From positions 24,169,189 to 24,233,188 of the forward strand of contig JAJEKV010000001.1 of NCBI GenBank assembly GCA_021234155.1: a DNA stretch of 64,000 nucleotides, given 5' to 3'. The position numbers were made by a program, and so were the translations under genes. Shown here one piece after another: positions 42,900 to 53,210 of the stretch. The notes beneath the pieces are model-generated. The model worked only from the letters and a program-made list of their open reading frames with translations, was not told the DNA's origin and did not search any database. This DNA is from Isoetes taiwanensis (taxonomy: Eukaryota; Streptophyta; Lycopodiopsida; Isoetales; Isoetaceae). How positions within the stretch are numbered: the stretch's first letter is position 1; each line of letters starts with the position of its first letter.

Positions 42900-45760
42900 T
42901 TGTTTGCTGATCTTAAGCCAAGCTGATTCGCCCACACAGAATTCGTAGAGGTTTGAATTTCAACCCCATCAAGCTAGACTCTTAGGCGGCTAGCGTCTTG
43001 ACAATGGCTACGACTTCTTCCCGCAGGCTGCATTTACAAAAGGAGTTGTTGAGGCCTCCACTTTAGAAGCGGTTGCCTGCACGATGTCACAGGTAAGACA
43101 TTGATAGCCATAATTTATCATGAAGGAGACACTTTATCTTTTATTTGCCAGCGAATTCTACCAAATCGCCCATTGTGGCCCATTTACTCATACATAGCTT
43201 CTTAGCATCTTGATAATATGATTGACCGTTGAACGACCTCCCAATGGGATGGTACACTGCGCGGCGGCGCTGATGCGGATAATTGGCGAAGAAATCGCCA
43301 GAATACAGACAAGTCTTAGGATCCCTATCCGACATAATTAGCCTCTGGTCCCGCAAGTAACCCAAAATGGTAAAGAGTGCAAGGTAAAGTCGCTGCTGTC
43401 CGTGGTGCATACGGTGCGAAGTGAGCCATCTTTTGATAATTTGTCGCATCAACGTACCATTAAGGCATCATACCCACGGAGTAATGGAAGCCCCACAATG
43501 AAATCCATGGTTATGACTTCCCATCATGCTGGGCATCCAAAGGCTGAATCCCCGAACTTGTACTGCACTTGCCACGGGCCAAACCACCGCTTGATGTACC
43601 TATAATATCCTTCAAGGAATAGCCGGAGCTGGATCTTAAAGTAAGTTTTCATAAAACCGCATGTTCCTTATAGGGTCATAGTGTATCATGGAGAATCAGC
43701 TTTTCGCGACCCCGAAGTCCTTTGGAACACACAACTTATCTTTGTAATATAATAAATTGCCTTTCCTTCTTATATGAACGGAATGCTTCCGCGTTCTCTC
43801 CGGTCATGCAGGCTTCCTTACCCAAACTTTTAAATATTACAATTTAGGGATGCATTGGCCAAAGTGCTGTTCTATTTGCTTCCCAAGCTCGTTGGTGAGT
43901 GTGGAAATGGCATTACAATGGGTCGCGAGGTTATGAAGGATGGCGCGTACAAAGCATCATAACACATTGTGCTTCCCCGGTTTATATACAATCTCAAAAT
44001 CATATTCCTCGAGGAATTCCATCCATCCTTGGCGTAGATTAGGTTTGGGTTTGGGTGGATAAATAGCGGAACTTTCCGATGATCCGCATCCACTGAAATC
44101 TTCTACCAAGAAGGTAGTGTTCCAACACGAGCACCTATTTGCTGCGACAACTCCCGGTCATGGGTAGGGATATCGCTGCTGCATCATTCATCTTCTTTGA
44201 ATCGTAAGCAACAACTCTCCCCTCTGCATTAGAACTCACCGGTAGCTATCTTACTAGCATGGGGTACCCACATTATCCTTTTCGGGATCGGGCGGGTAAG
44301 GGGGTCGCAGATGTTAAGGCATCCTTGAGTGAAAGTTTCCGACTTGGACTTTTTTTTTCCAATGTTCCATCCAATCCTTTACTTTCTCATGCCTTGTGAG
44401 ATTAGTAGAGAGGTCGCGACAATTATTTAAAAAAATCTTAACAAATTCCGAGCATAATATCTGCGAAGTCCCAAGAAACTCGGGACCTCAAACATTAGCT
44501 GGAATGGGCCAATCCTTTCTTGCTTCTATCTTTGGTTCTGTAGCAATTCCCTTCACGATAATATGCCCCAAATAGTCTGCCACCCTGAGTGGCTTAACTT
44601 TGCATTTAGAGAACTGGCAAAAGCCGATGGTTTTAGCTTTTACCAAAGTTAAAGGTGTTGTTCATGCCGCTGCAAGGTTTTACTATAGATGAGAATGTCA
44701 TCAAAGAAAATGACAACAAAGTCATCCAAGTATTGGCCGGGAAGATGTCATTCATCAACCGCATAAACGTTGCAGGTGGGCGTTGGTCAATCCAAAAAAG
44801 GCATGACGGGGAATAATGCCCCATATCCAATTTAAAAAGCGGACTTATGGATGTCCTCTTCCTTTATCCTTATCCGATGGTACCCGGGCAAAATCAACCT
44901 TTGAGAAATATTTTGCCCCTTGTAACGGTCCATAAGATCATCTACCCTAGGCAAAGCATAGCGATTCTTGATGGTATGCTTATTGAGTTGCCTATAATCA
45001 ATACACATCCTTAAGGAGCCATCTTTCTTCTTGACAAAAGAATAGGAGCACCAAATGGTGAAACACTGGGCTAATAAACCCCGATTGATAACTCTTGTAA
45101 TGTTTCTTAAGCTCGCTAACTCAGGGAGGACTCATTGATCTGAGGGCTTTGCTGGTAGGCTTTAGTACCCAGTTCAAGAGTTATCTCACATTCCACCCCT
45201 CGAAGGAGGAAGCTTGTGGATCTCATCTGGAAAAAGATCGCTAAATTCTCAAGAAGGTAGCAATGTCCGAGGGTAAAAAGGCGTTGATTACTTCGCCGCT
45301 TTGGAGTCAGACTCAATGGAAACAAGTTTAATGAGGCAAAGGAGTTCATTCCTCGCGTATAGCTTTTCCTAGCTGCTTTTATTGACATTGATCGCATAGC
45401 GGAGTGTAATGAATCACCTTTTATCGCCACATTATGCTCCATTAAGCGGGCGTTGAAGGTGACCTCCGTTTCTCCACACACGGCCTATGTGGGCCCGGCT
45501 GGCGCTAAAACTCCATTCCCACAATAAGGTCATATTTGCCAATGTCCATTAACTTCGGCACCCAAGGCAACCGGTGCACTGCAACCGCATTTTAAGGTTA
45601 ATACGGTGACCATGAGTGTGTCCGATCTTTACCGCTAGCTAATGACCGGGCTTAGGTAGGGATCTCAACGTTTCCGGTTGCATGCACGGGCCATTCTAGG
45701 AGAAGCAAAATTATGTACTACCCCGGTCCATCAAAATTATGAAGGGCTTCTTGTCTACTT
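42900..45760 (-). pseudogene. Gypsy pol: protease, RT, RNase H, integrase
   Basis: Minus strand, from high to low coordinates. Protease-like KPFIILMDRGST near 45730 has DRG where DSG is usual. The pre-RT region has GVECEITLELGTKAYQ near 45190. RT shows RLMNDIF and DDFVVIFFDDI-like residues near 44690-44760, with an LDD/FDD catalytic area. The RNase H end is EYDFEIVYKPGKHNV near 43975-44020. Integrase has MDFIVGLPLLRGYDALMV near 43480-43530, SDRDP at 43318-43332 and YHPIGRSFNGQS near 43230, in place of the usual YHPQTDGQTE. Frames change every few hundred bases. 41968-42900 should hold the integrase C-terminus; I cannot confirm a chromodomain. Confidence 0.8.
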
Positions 45761-45939
45761 GGCCTATTGTAGAAATAACGTAAGGCTGACTTTCAGCGTT
45801 ACTTTGTTTCTATAGCTGCAAGAATATGAGACGCACCATGAATGTACTGCGGAGCCTCGTCCTCCTGAAAGAAGATTGGACTCCAAATCTTCCCAGTCCA
45901 AATTCGACCATGGCGGTGAAATGATCAAGCAAGTGGACG

Positions 45940-46860
45940 CTTTTGACAATTCTGCATGAAGTGTTCAGGCCTCATGCACCGGTAGCATGCCTTATCCCGT
46001 ATGAGCTGTTCTCGGCCTCTTTAGAATGGATCGTAAGAGGCCCCGAACTTCCTTACCGGCATTGATACCTTATCTGGTGCTAAAGGCAACTTTTCTTCTC
46101 GGGCGCCATAAGAATTGTCTTGAGGGGGCCCCGGACTTAGCGAGCGGGGTTTGTAAGGTGTGGGCGGCACGTGGGCTGAGTAAGGAAAGCGTGTCGCGGA
46201 TCTTGGTTCTTTGGCGTGTCTTCCCTCAAGGCTTAATGCCTTAGCTTAAGCCAAGCTACTGATTTTGGGTCTATGGCCTTGACCATACGTTTAATGGATG
46301 GGGCCAACCCTTCAATGTAGCCCTCTCTGCCCCTTTTCTCATTCATTCTGGTACATACAACCTCAAACGCATGAATTCGTCCGATTGTAGGCCTGCAGCG
46401 ACATGCCCTTGTTCCAACTTTGTAGAAGGTGCAATCTGTTGGCATTTGTGCGCCACGAGGCACGCGTAATCGCGATTTAAAAGCCTTAGCGAACTTCTTG
46501 AACTTGCACCTGCTCCCGTCGGTGCTTAGCAGCTCGGCGTAACCCTTCCACCAAATACGGGCGGACTCGGTAAGGTTAAGTGGTGGCGACCTTCCCCGTA
46601 TCTTTCTACGTCATTCCATAGGACTTCCGAATTCCTTCATTTCGTCCAACCAAGATTCCGCATTCAAGCCTCCTCCTGGATTTCCATCAAGCCCAGCCAA
46701 CTTCCGGTTTTCCATATACTAGTGATGGGTTTGTATCAGCGGTTTTGGTATTCCTTATCCTTCGCCTTGAATGGTCATTATACGAAAGCGAGGGATCAGA
46801 AGAACCGAAAGTGGTTGAATGTGAGGAAGCGGCGCTATCCTTAGAGGAACCGATGGCGGC
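45940..46860 (-). pseudogene. Gypsy gag with one zinc knuckle
   Basis: The CCHC knuckle CYRCMRPEHFMQNC is at 45946-45987. Upstream on the minus strand come a NPGGGLNAESWLDEMKEF-like segment, RIWWKG-like residues near 46540 and FKSRLRVPRGAQ-like residues near 46470, the pattern of the Retrotrans_gag domain that forms the capsid. Broken by frameshifts. Confidence 0.65.
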
Positions 46861-47229
46861 TTAGCATGAGTCCTCCTGCATGCAGTGCACGGGGGCTAGC
46901 TACAGGAGGAGATGGCTGTTGTGCGGTGGACTCAATGGTCAGCGGAGGTAATTCGGTCCGTCCTCACGAAGTATGTGGCGATTGGATTGGTATGCAACAC
47001 ATAAGCCACAGTAACTTCGCCCGAGTTGCCTTTTCATTAACATCAATTCTATTCAGGGGGTGAGCCCTCGGGGCGTTGGAGGGTGTTTTGCCAAAGCGTT
47101 ACGCATAACCGCCTATAGGAATCATTCATGAATATATAAGCGGATTTACATTAATGTACAATCCCTTTTTAAGTTAATCGAAACAAAAGTATATACAAAC
47201 AGAAAACAATATTTGTATTTCATTCAAGT
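46861..47229. other. Spacer before gag in the Gypsy element
   Basis: About 370 bp; the part 47110-47229 is AT-rich. No recognised signal. Confidence 0.35.
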
Positions 47230-49456
47230 TGAGTACAACAACGGGTTGATTGATACATGGATTGAGACAAAAGTAGGTATGATACAATGGGAACTTTTAA
47301 CAGCGTAACCACAACAACGAAAACATAACGGAAGAGACCAAGCCTAGGGGTTGGCGAAGGGGTACAAGATCGCGTAGCGGGTACTCTCCCGTACAGCTCG
47401 GACGAGTTTATAGCGTGCCCCGGGCTTGGACAATGATTGCTTGGTACTCCCATGTTGGGCTACGATAATCGAGAAGGTTAAAGAGCCGCCGCATCGCATA
47501 AAAGAGTTGCCAAAGGTGGTCGTTGGCGTCCTCGAGGCCGTGTGCTGGTCATATTCGGTAGTCCAGTGCGACGACACGGGGTCATCTTCAGATCCTCGAA
47601 AGCTCGATCCACGAGGATGTTAACTATCTCCGACCCTTTGTCGGTCGTAGAGTTCCCCCGGTGGCGGTGGTTGGGTTTCATAGCCTTCCTCCCACTCACG
47701 GATATTCACCATATCTCGGCCATAGTCACAGTGCATGCCCGGGATCGTCCCTCCTAACCATATCGGTGATTCTCTCCTCATATTCCCAAATGGTTTCCTG
47801 CAACATAGTTGGAATAAATAGAGAACATTTTGTAATTCCATTATATTCTAAAAGTTTTAATACTTTTGAAGAGGATGTCATAAAAAAAACACACAATTCA
47901 ATAATACTCCTCAAGAGAACTTTGTATTTAATAAGTAAAAAAGGTACACCATTTGTCAATATGGTCCATTCAATTGCCAATCGAAAATCCCGAACACACA
48001 TATATAAATATATAAGAAAAACTAGCAAAACATATATATATATACATTTTTCATAGCAAAATTATACTAGGAACTAGGCCACGCCTCTTGATCCTTAGCC
48101 CTAGGAGGTGGTGGAGGCGGTGTGTCAGCCAGAGTAACCCGGGGTCTCTGTGGCAGCCGCAGTGATGCAACCTACGGTGGATAGGCAGCGGCCAATGGGG
48201 CTGCCGTGAGGGAGCTTCATGCCCATCAAGGCGCAATGTCGACCCAAGGCCGTCGGGGCAAGATCCGTCGTGCAGTACATACGTAAGCGTCGATAGGGAA
48301 GCTTCTTGTGGCGGCCGGTGTAGAGTGCACGCGGAGGGCCCACCATGAAGCTTCAGCCTACGGCCCTAGATCTCGGGCTATGAAGAGGACTTGTCCGTAT
48401 TTGAAGGCCGACAAGAAGAAGCGGGTAAGGTGGTTACCCAAACTTTCCCTTTGCGAAGTCTCCGGATCTTCGCCACTTCTTTATCCAAGTCCATGGGGAC
48501 TTCTTCCTCCCCTTGAGCTCTGTTGCTCCTCCTTCTTGCGCGGGGTTATGGTATAAATCTTCACCCTCATCATCCCGAAGTCGGAGGAACCTCAACCATA
48601 TTAATGTTTGGGGCGGAGGTCCCATAGCCGCGGAAGGCATCGGTGCGGGTTCGCGAAGGCTGGTTCCTGCATCACAAAGTCGCTAAGGCGTAATAGAGTC
48701 TCCGTAGGCTCTAGGGTCTCCAGGCCCGAAACGGCTGGGGTGCACCTGAGGAACTTCGGTAGAAGTGAAGTCGATGAAATCATCCATACAATACTCCCAA
48801 GCTCGTAAAAGTACATGGTCTTTGCGCTTGCGTCGAAATCCGGCCACCACGTGATACGCCCGGATAATATCATCCAAGAGAAGGTATTCCCGCTTGGTGA
48901 TAAATAAGCGGAAGGCCGTCTAACCACGACAAGCCTATAGATTGGTCGCGGTAGCGGTGGTAGCTCCTCTGCTAGCTCTTTCCCAACAAAAAGTAAGCCC
49001 ATTCCTATATGCTCGTCATCCCCTCCTCGGAGGATTACGGTAGCTGCCCTTCTCTGCTTAGGCAAGATTTCATCCTCAGCGTATTGGTCCATGAGGATGG
49101 CTAGAGCGAAGTGAAGCTTCCGGATATTTGCCGCCCCACGATCTTTGGACCAGCGGTAGGTGTTTACCCCATCGGAGTTTCCCCTTCAAGGCGTCATAAG
49201 CATGTGTGTCCCCGCCTAGCATCTCCGAACTATCTCCGCTCCAAATACAAGTGGGGAGGATCCCCAGGAGGAATACGGAGAGGAAGCGTTTTCCTCCATG
49301 TAAAAGTCAAGGAATCCAGCGTGGTCAGGATGTTGCGCATATTAACAAGGGAGATCTATGCGTTGGCATAGCAAAGGCTGCGGCGGTCGAGAAGGGAACT
49401 TGTGGATCCCATTTCTCTCCATCAAGGTACCGAGCGACAAAGGTCGTGGCGCCCAT
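47230..49456 (-). pseudogene. Unidentified extra ORF block in the Gypsy element
   Basis: Coding-like on the minus strand. An ATG at 49456 opens MGATTFVARYLDGEKWDPQV; later segments, in shifting frames, include FALAILMDQYAEDEILPKQR (49110 region), DDIIRAYHVVAGFRRKRKD (48870 region) and CMDDFIDFTSTEVPQVHP. An AT-rich stretch (47850-48065) ends in a TTGCAG acceptor at about 47801, followed by ETIWEYEERITDMVRRDDPG, so an intron is possible. I do not recognise any domain. Position, between primer site and gag, is where Ogre-type elements carry an ORF1, but no similarity is claimed. Confidence 0.4.
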
Positions 49457-49639
49457 ATGGCGCTAGAAGGGGGAGAGAGGAAAAAAGCGTTTAAAATAAC
49501 CTTCTGGTCCCCTTTTAAACCCTTTTATTAAAATTCGACGTCGACATTTTATTTTAAATTTAACATAAAAAAAAAAAACATTAAACTTTTAATTCAAAAT
49601 AAAAGCCTCTTTATTAATTATCACAAAAAAAAAATATGT

Positions 49640-50241
49640 ACAAATGCGGATCCCATAAAGTAGGCTAAGGTTGCTCCCAGGTATCCTACGGCGAGGGCTA
49701 AATCCTTAGGCATTATGGTGACCCTCTTTGCGTGGATGGCGCAAAGGTTGGCATCACCAAAAGTGCTACCAAGTAGGCTTGACCTCTTGGGCGTAAGATT
49801 ACAAAGGAATGCGGAAGCGGAGATCGGTCTTAAATTGCCGTGCGATCTCCGTACCGACCTCACGAAAAAGGTAGCTTCGTCCCGGAAGGTCCGTGGACTT
49901 CTGAAATTTCTTGGATCTCCCGCAATGCCGCGGACTTAGGGTGGGAACCGATGAGGCTTCGGGCTGTGCCCCAGTGCCCCGGCGATGTTGGCACCGTCTT
50001 AGCCCTGAACTTAGGGGGAGTTGTCCACTCGGCTGGCGCCTTCCGGTCCGGAGCTGGACTTCTTCCCAAAAAGCCGAACGGTCCTTAACTTATCCTTGTA
50101 TTGTTTGCCCGGCCTTATGGGCGACTCCTTCCTCAGCCGGAGCTTAACGGTCGGATCGTCGGTTTTGGGTTGAGCCCCTCCCGGATCACCTCCCCCGTTG
50201 GTCCGCCCGATCTTGTCGGTCTGCTCATCTTCCAACTTCAA
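49640..50241 (-). pseudogene. Histone H3-like protein carried by the Gypsy element
   Basis: Minus-strand reading gives, in three frames, SAALREIQE then KFQKSTDL (49885-49940), [10 protein letters not shown] and FKTDLRF (49814-49834), and [15 protein letters not shown] (49702-49746) followed by LALA and, one base shifted, RRIPG. In H3 these are alpha-N, alpha-1, loop 1, alpha-2/loop 2 and alpha-3, in the right order and spacing. Loop 1 (FKTDLRF) has canonical H3 length; [10 protein letters not shown] also occurs in some centromeric H3s, so canonical H3 versus CENH3-like origin is open. The N-terminal tail (RKESPIRPGKQYKDKLRTV) does not look like the H3 tail. H3 pairs with H4 in nucleosomes. 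About 49498-49639 beyond it is A/T-rich. Confidence 0.7.
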
Positions 50242-50299
50242 CTTCTCTTCCGAGCTCTCCTTAGGTCTTCTTGGATCCGAGCAAAAAGGCGGGGCTGCG

Positions 50300-50830
50300 G
50301 CACGGCATTAAGTTTCCGATAATGGTACCGTTGTGGCCTTGAGACCCATATCTATCGAATAGTTGTGTCGATAGTCTATGCTGATGTGGGGATTTCTCCC
50401 CATACAAAGGCTGTTGGAACCCTCATGCCGGTGGTATGGGGAACCTCAATGGCTCTGCCATCAATGGCCGGCAAAGCCCGTCGAGGAAATCTGCGGTACT
50501 CCCTACCCCGGGCTCTTTGTGTCAGCCGCTCAATCCGGTGGTCGTCCTCCTCGGCAAAACCCCTAATCACGGTGGCCTCAGATCGACATCTTCCTCCTCA
50601 GGTATGGCCTTCCGTCGGGAGGATAAAATTTGATGAGCATCATTACCATATCGGGTTGCTCAACAAGGGTATATGGGAGCTGGCGTAGGGGCCGGGATGA
50701 GGAATGGCTCCGAGAAGTGATAGGCGGGATATGGAATCCTATCATTGTTCTCAAACCTATTGACCAGCTCATCCAACAAGATGTCGATGAAATTTGGGTC
50801 AAGTAGCCATGTGCTTAGCAATCATGGCGT
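50300..50830 (-). pseudogene. Unidentified coding-like segment upstream of the H3 fold
   Basis: Minus strand, one frame reads DPNFIDILLDELVNRFENND then RIPYPAYHFSEPFLIPAPTP; another reads EDDHRIERLTQRARGREYRR and IEVPHTTGMRVPTAFVWGE. Composition is protein-like and Pro-rich. It could be the N-terminal part of a protein ending in the H3-like domain, or a separate ORF. No family recognised. Confidence 0.35.
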
Positions 50831-50839
50831 AGATCTCAC

Positions 50840-51611
50840 GATGCTCATGGTGGACGGATCCGGGCGCTCTTGGTAATAGCCATAGCGGGTAGGCGCCGGG
50901 CGAAAGGGGATGGCAAAGGGGGCTTAAGATGCACAAGGCACAAGGGCGCGGGATCAAGGTCCTCCCGGTGGCGATGGCGAGGGCTTCGGCGGTTGGAGGC
51001 CTGAAGCAAAAGCAAATGGCAGGAAATGGTTTGCTAAACGGCCAATTAACTTTTAAAATTTCAAAATTTTTTTCCTTATTAACTTCAAAATTTTTTTATT
51101 TAAAACAAAAATTATACGGCGGAAATACGCGCCACATACGGCTTGGCGTAGATGGCATTATCTGCCTTTACGCTTTCGGGCGTCGTCGAAATGCAAGCTG
51201 GCGCCGAAAGTTGACCTGGCGGGTCAGCGTTGACTCGAAGTCACCGGCCGGTAAATAAACATTTAAGCGCCCGATCTGGCTGACCCAATGGCGACAAAAG
51301 GCAAGCGGCGTCCGCTCAAGTTCATTTTTGGGCCCGCCCTTGACCATTTTTCGCCTAGAGTTGACTGTTTTAGGGTAATTCGAGTACGCCCAATCCAATG
51401 GAGCCATCATCTTCGTCATTTGAGCTACCCTTTGGCACTGCTAGGCCTCAATCTTGGCCCCTCCACTTCAAAGCTACAATTTCTTAACTTAACCTAACAC
51501 CAAGCCAAACAACAAAGAGAACTAACGACACATTGACTTAGCCTCCTCCTAACTACCGTGCCTACGAAGTTAGTGTTTGGCCCGGTGCTATGATTTCGAA
51601 CAACCGAAATC
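50840..51611. other. Leader between primer site and first extra ORF
   Basis: Contains a short AT-rich stretch (51040-51115) between GC-rich DNA. No feature recognised. Confidence 0.35.
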
Positions 51612-51623
51612 ACTCGATACCAT
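51612..51623 (-). promoter_or_regulatory. Degraded primer-binding site, initiator tRNA-Met
   Basis: Minus strand reads TGGTATCGAGTG where TGGTATCAGAGC is expected, next to the LTR end. The change falls on the CAG, the trinucleotide most often altered in this half of the window. Confidence 0.6.
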
Positions 51624-53210
51624 CGTGGACGCTCCCGAATATATACGACCCTTCGGGACGTATACATGCGGGGACTTTCCCCTCCCATGGCGATCATCTC
51701 ACCATGGCAGGGCCCTCTCCGTCTATTTCAGGCCATCTATGAAATGAGGCCGAAAGAAGGACACGAAGGGTCATTCGCCCACGCCCGGTGGGACTCCTAC
51801 GTCGCGGAAGCATGAATACAAGGGTTAGCACCACGGCATGAATATACATAAATAACCACCACGAAGGGTGGCGCATCCATCTAATATACCAACGGGTAGA
51901 ATATGCATCTAATCCCTACGAAAACACCCGAGAACCGGGTTCTACCCGGCTCGAGACTCCCGTGAGGATCGGATCGGCGCTGGGCCTCAAGGGATCAGCA
52001 GACCGCGTCTTGGCATGGCGTTGGCTGGCATAGAACATTGGCTAGGGTTGTCCCTCCATCCGCCCCTCCATGCACACTTTGCGGATGGGTCGATTCATGC
52101 TTTAGCTTTGCTATAGCCTTGGGAGGCATGAACTTCGGGGGCATCACCCTCGAGCCTACTCGGGTTCATGGCCTTTGGTCCGATGAAGGCGGTCGGGGCG
52201 TCCCCTTCGAATCCACAGTGGTTCCATGGGTGAGCTAGAGAATACGTGCGCATCAGCTGACCCCCGTGATCCGTGCCGACTTACTCACCCTAAATCTACT
52301 CCAAAGTGCATGGTGCTCCATACGGATCACACCTCTACACCCGTGGGAGTGTCGAGACCCATACCCCGCCTTCAACGTGGCCTAGCCATCGCCTAGCCCA
52401 TGGCCAGGAGTCTCGGGAACCTTGTATGCTCATGCAAGACCCCACCCCTCATGTCACCATGTGTTCCTTGTGCGGTGCTGCCGGACCATAGCATCTAGGA
52501 CCCGGTGGGTTCTTGTGCACGAGCCGCATATAATGGGACCTGCATGCAGGCTTATCTAGGAGCATACTACAATACACTGGTTCGAGGCCTCTACCCCCGT
52601 AATCCCCGTTTCAAAGTCGAGATTTAAACAAGAACTAACAATCCATCCTTTTCGAGCAAGAACCAGAATTGAATATAAAGAGAACTTGTTTGTACAATCA
52701 AGGGTTAGTTTCTATGATTGATTCACAAAGAGAACAGAGAGACGGACACAACCAAGTGTTATCTAGAATTCACATAGCCACCTACACCAATTCGGCTGGA
52801 CTCGTTTCCATGGGGCCTCCATCTTCCGGGAGTTGAGAATTCAGGCTGTTACTTCCACGAGGGGCCATTGTTATGGTGATCTTACGCAAGTGTATGATGG
52901 CCCGACTCTGGCCTTCCTTGGTCGATTCTCAGGAGTCAATCCGAGGGGATAGGGTCAAGTTGGCATCAAACTTGGCAATCCCCATCTTGCCTAATCGATT
53001 GGGCGGTGGCGCAACCCCCAAATGGTAATTAGTCTAATTTCCTAGGTTATAGGTTATTATTATTAATGTGTTAAATTAGCATAGCTAATTTAATCCTTTT
53101 AAGATAACTCCCCTAGGTTGCAATTAAATTCCCATTGCAAATACATGGCGTGGGCCGTATTTCCCATTATAAATACATGGCGAGACCGGTATAACTGCAC
53201 GAACGTCACA
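51624..53210 (-). repeat. Gypsy LTR (5' LTR in element orientation)
   Basis: Ends GAACGTCACA at 53210. The left limit is set by the primer site at 51612-51623. About 220 bp longer than its partner; both have many small differences. Confidence 0.8.

Larger units (their letters stand above)
40587..53210 (-). mobile_element. Nested Ty3/Gypsy retrotransposon with extra ORFs
   Basis: LTRs 40587-41953 and 51624-53210. The 5-bp ATTAT at 40582-40586 and 53211-53215 is the target duplication, and the host Copia reads on across it. Minus-strand order: LTR, primer site (51612-51623), about 4.7 kb of extra coding-like DNA, gag, protease, RT, RNase H, integrase, polypurine tract (41954-41967), LTR. RT before integrase defines Gypsy. 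Internal length is 9.7 kb, against roughly 4.5-5 kb for a simple plant Gypsy element. All frames are broken as read. Confidence 0.85.

Noticed and set aside
47426-51497. Numerous plus-strand frames of 60-110 residues in the Gypsy element
   Set aside because: They are antisense to gag-side coding-like sequence in GC-rich DNA and show no family features.
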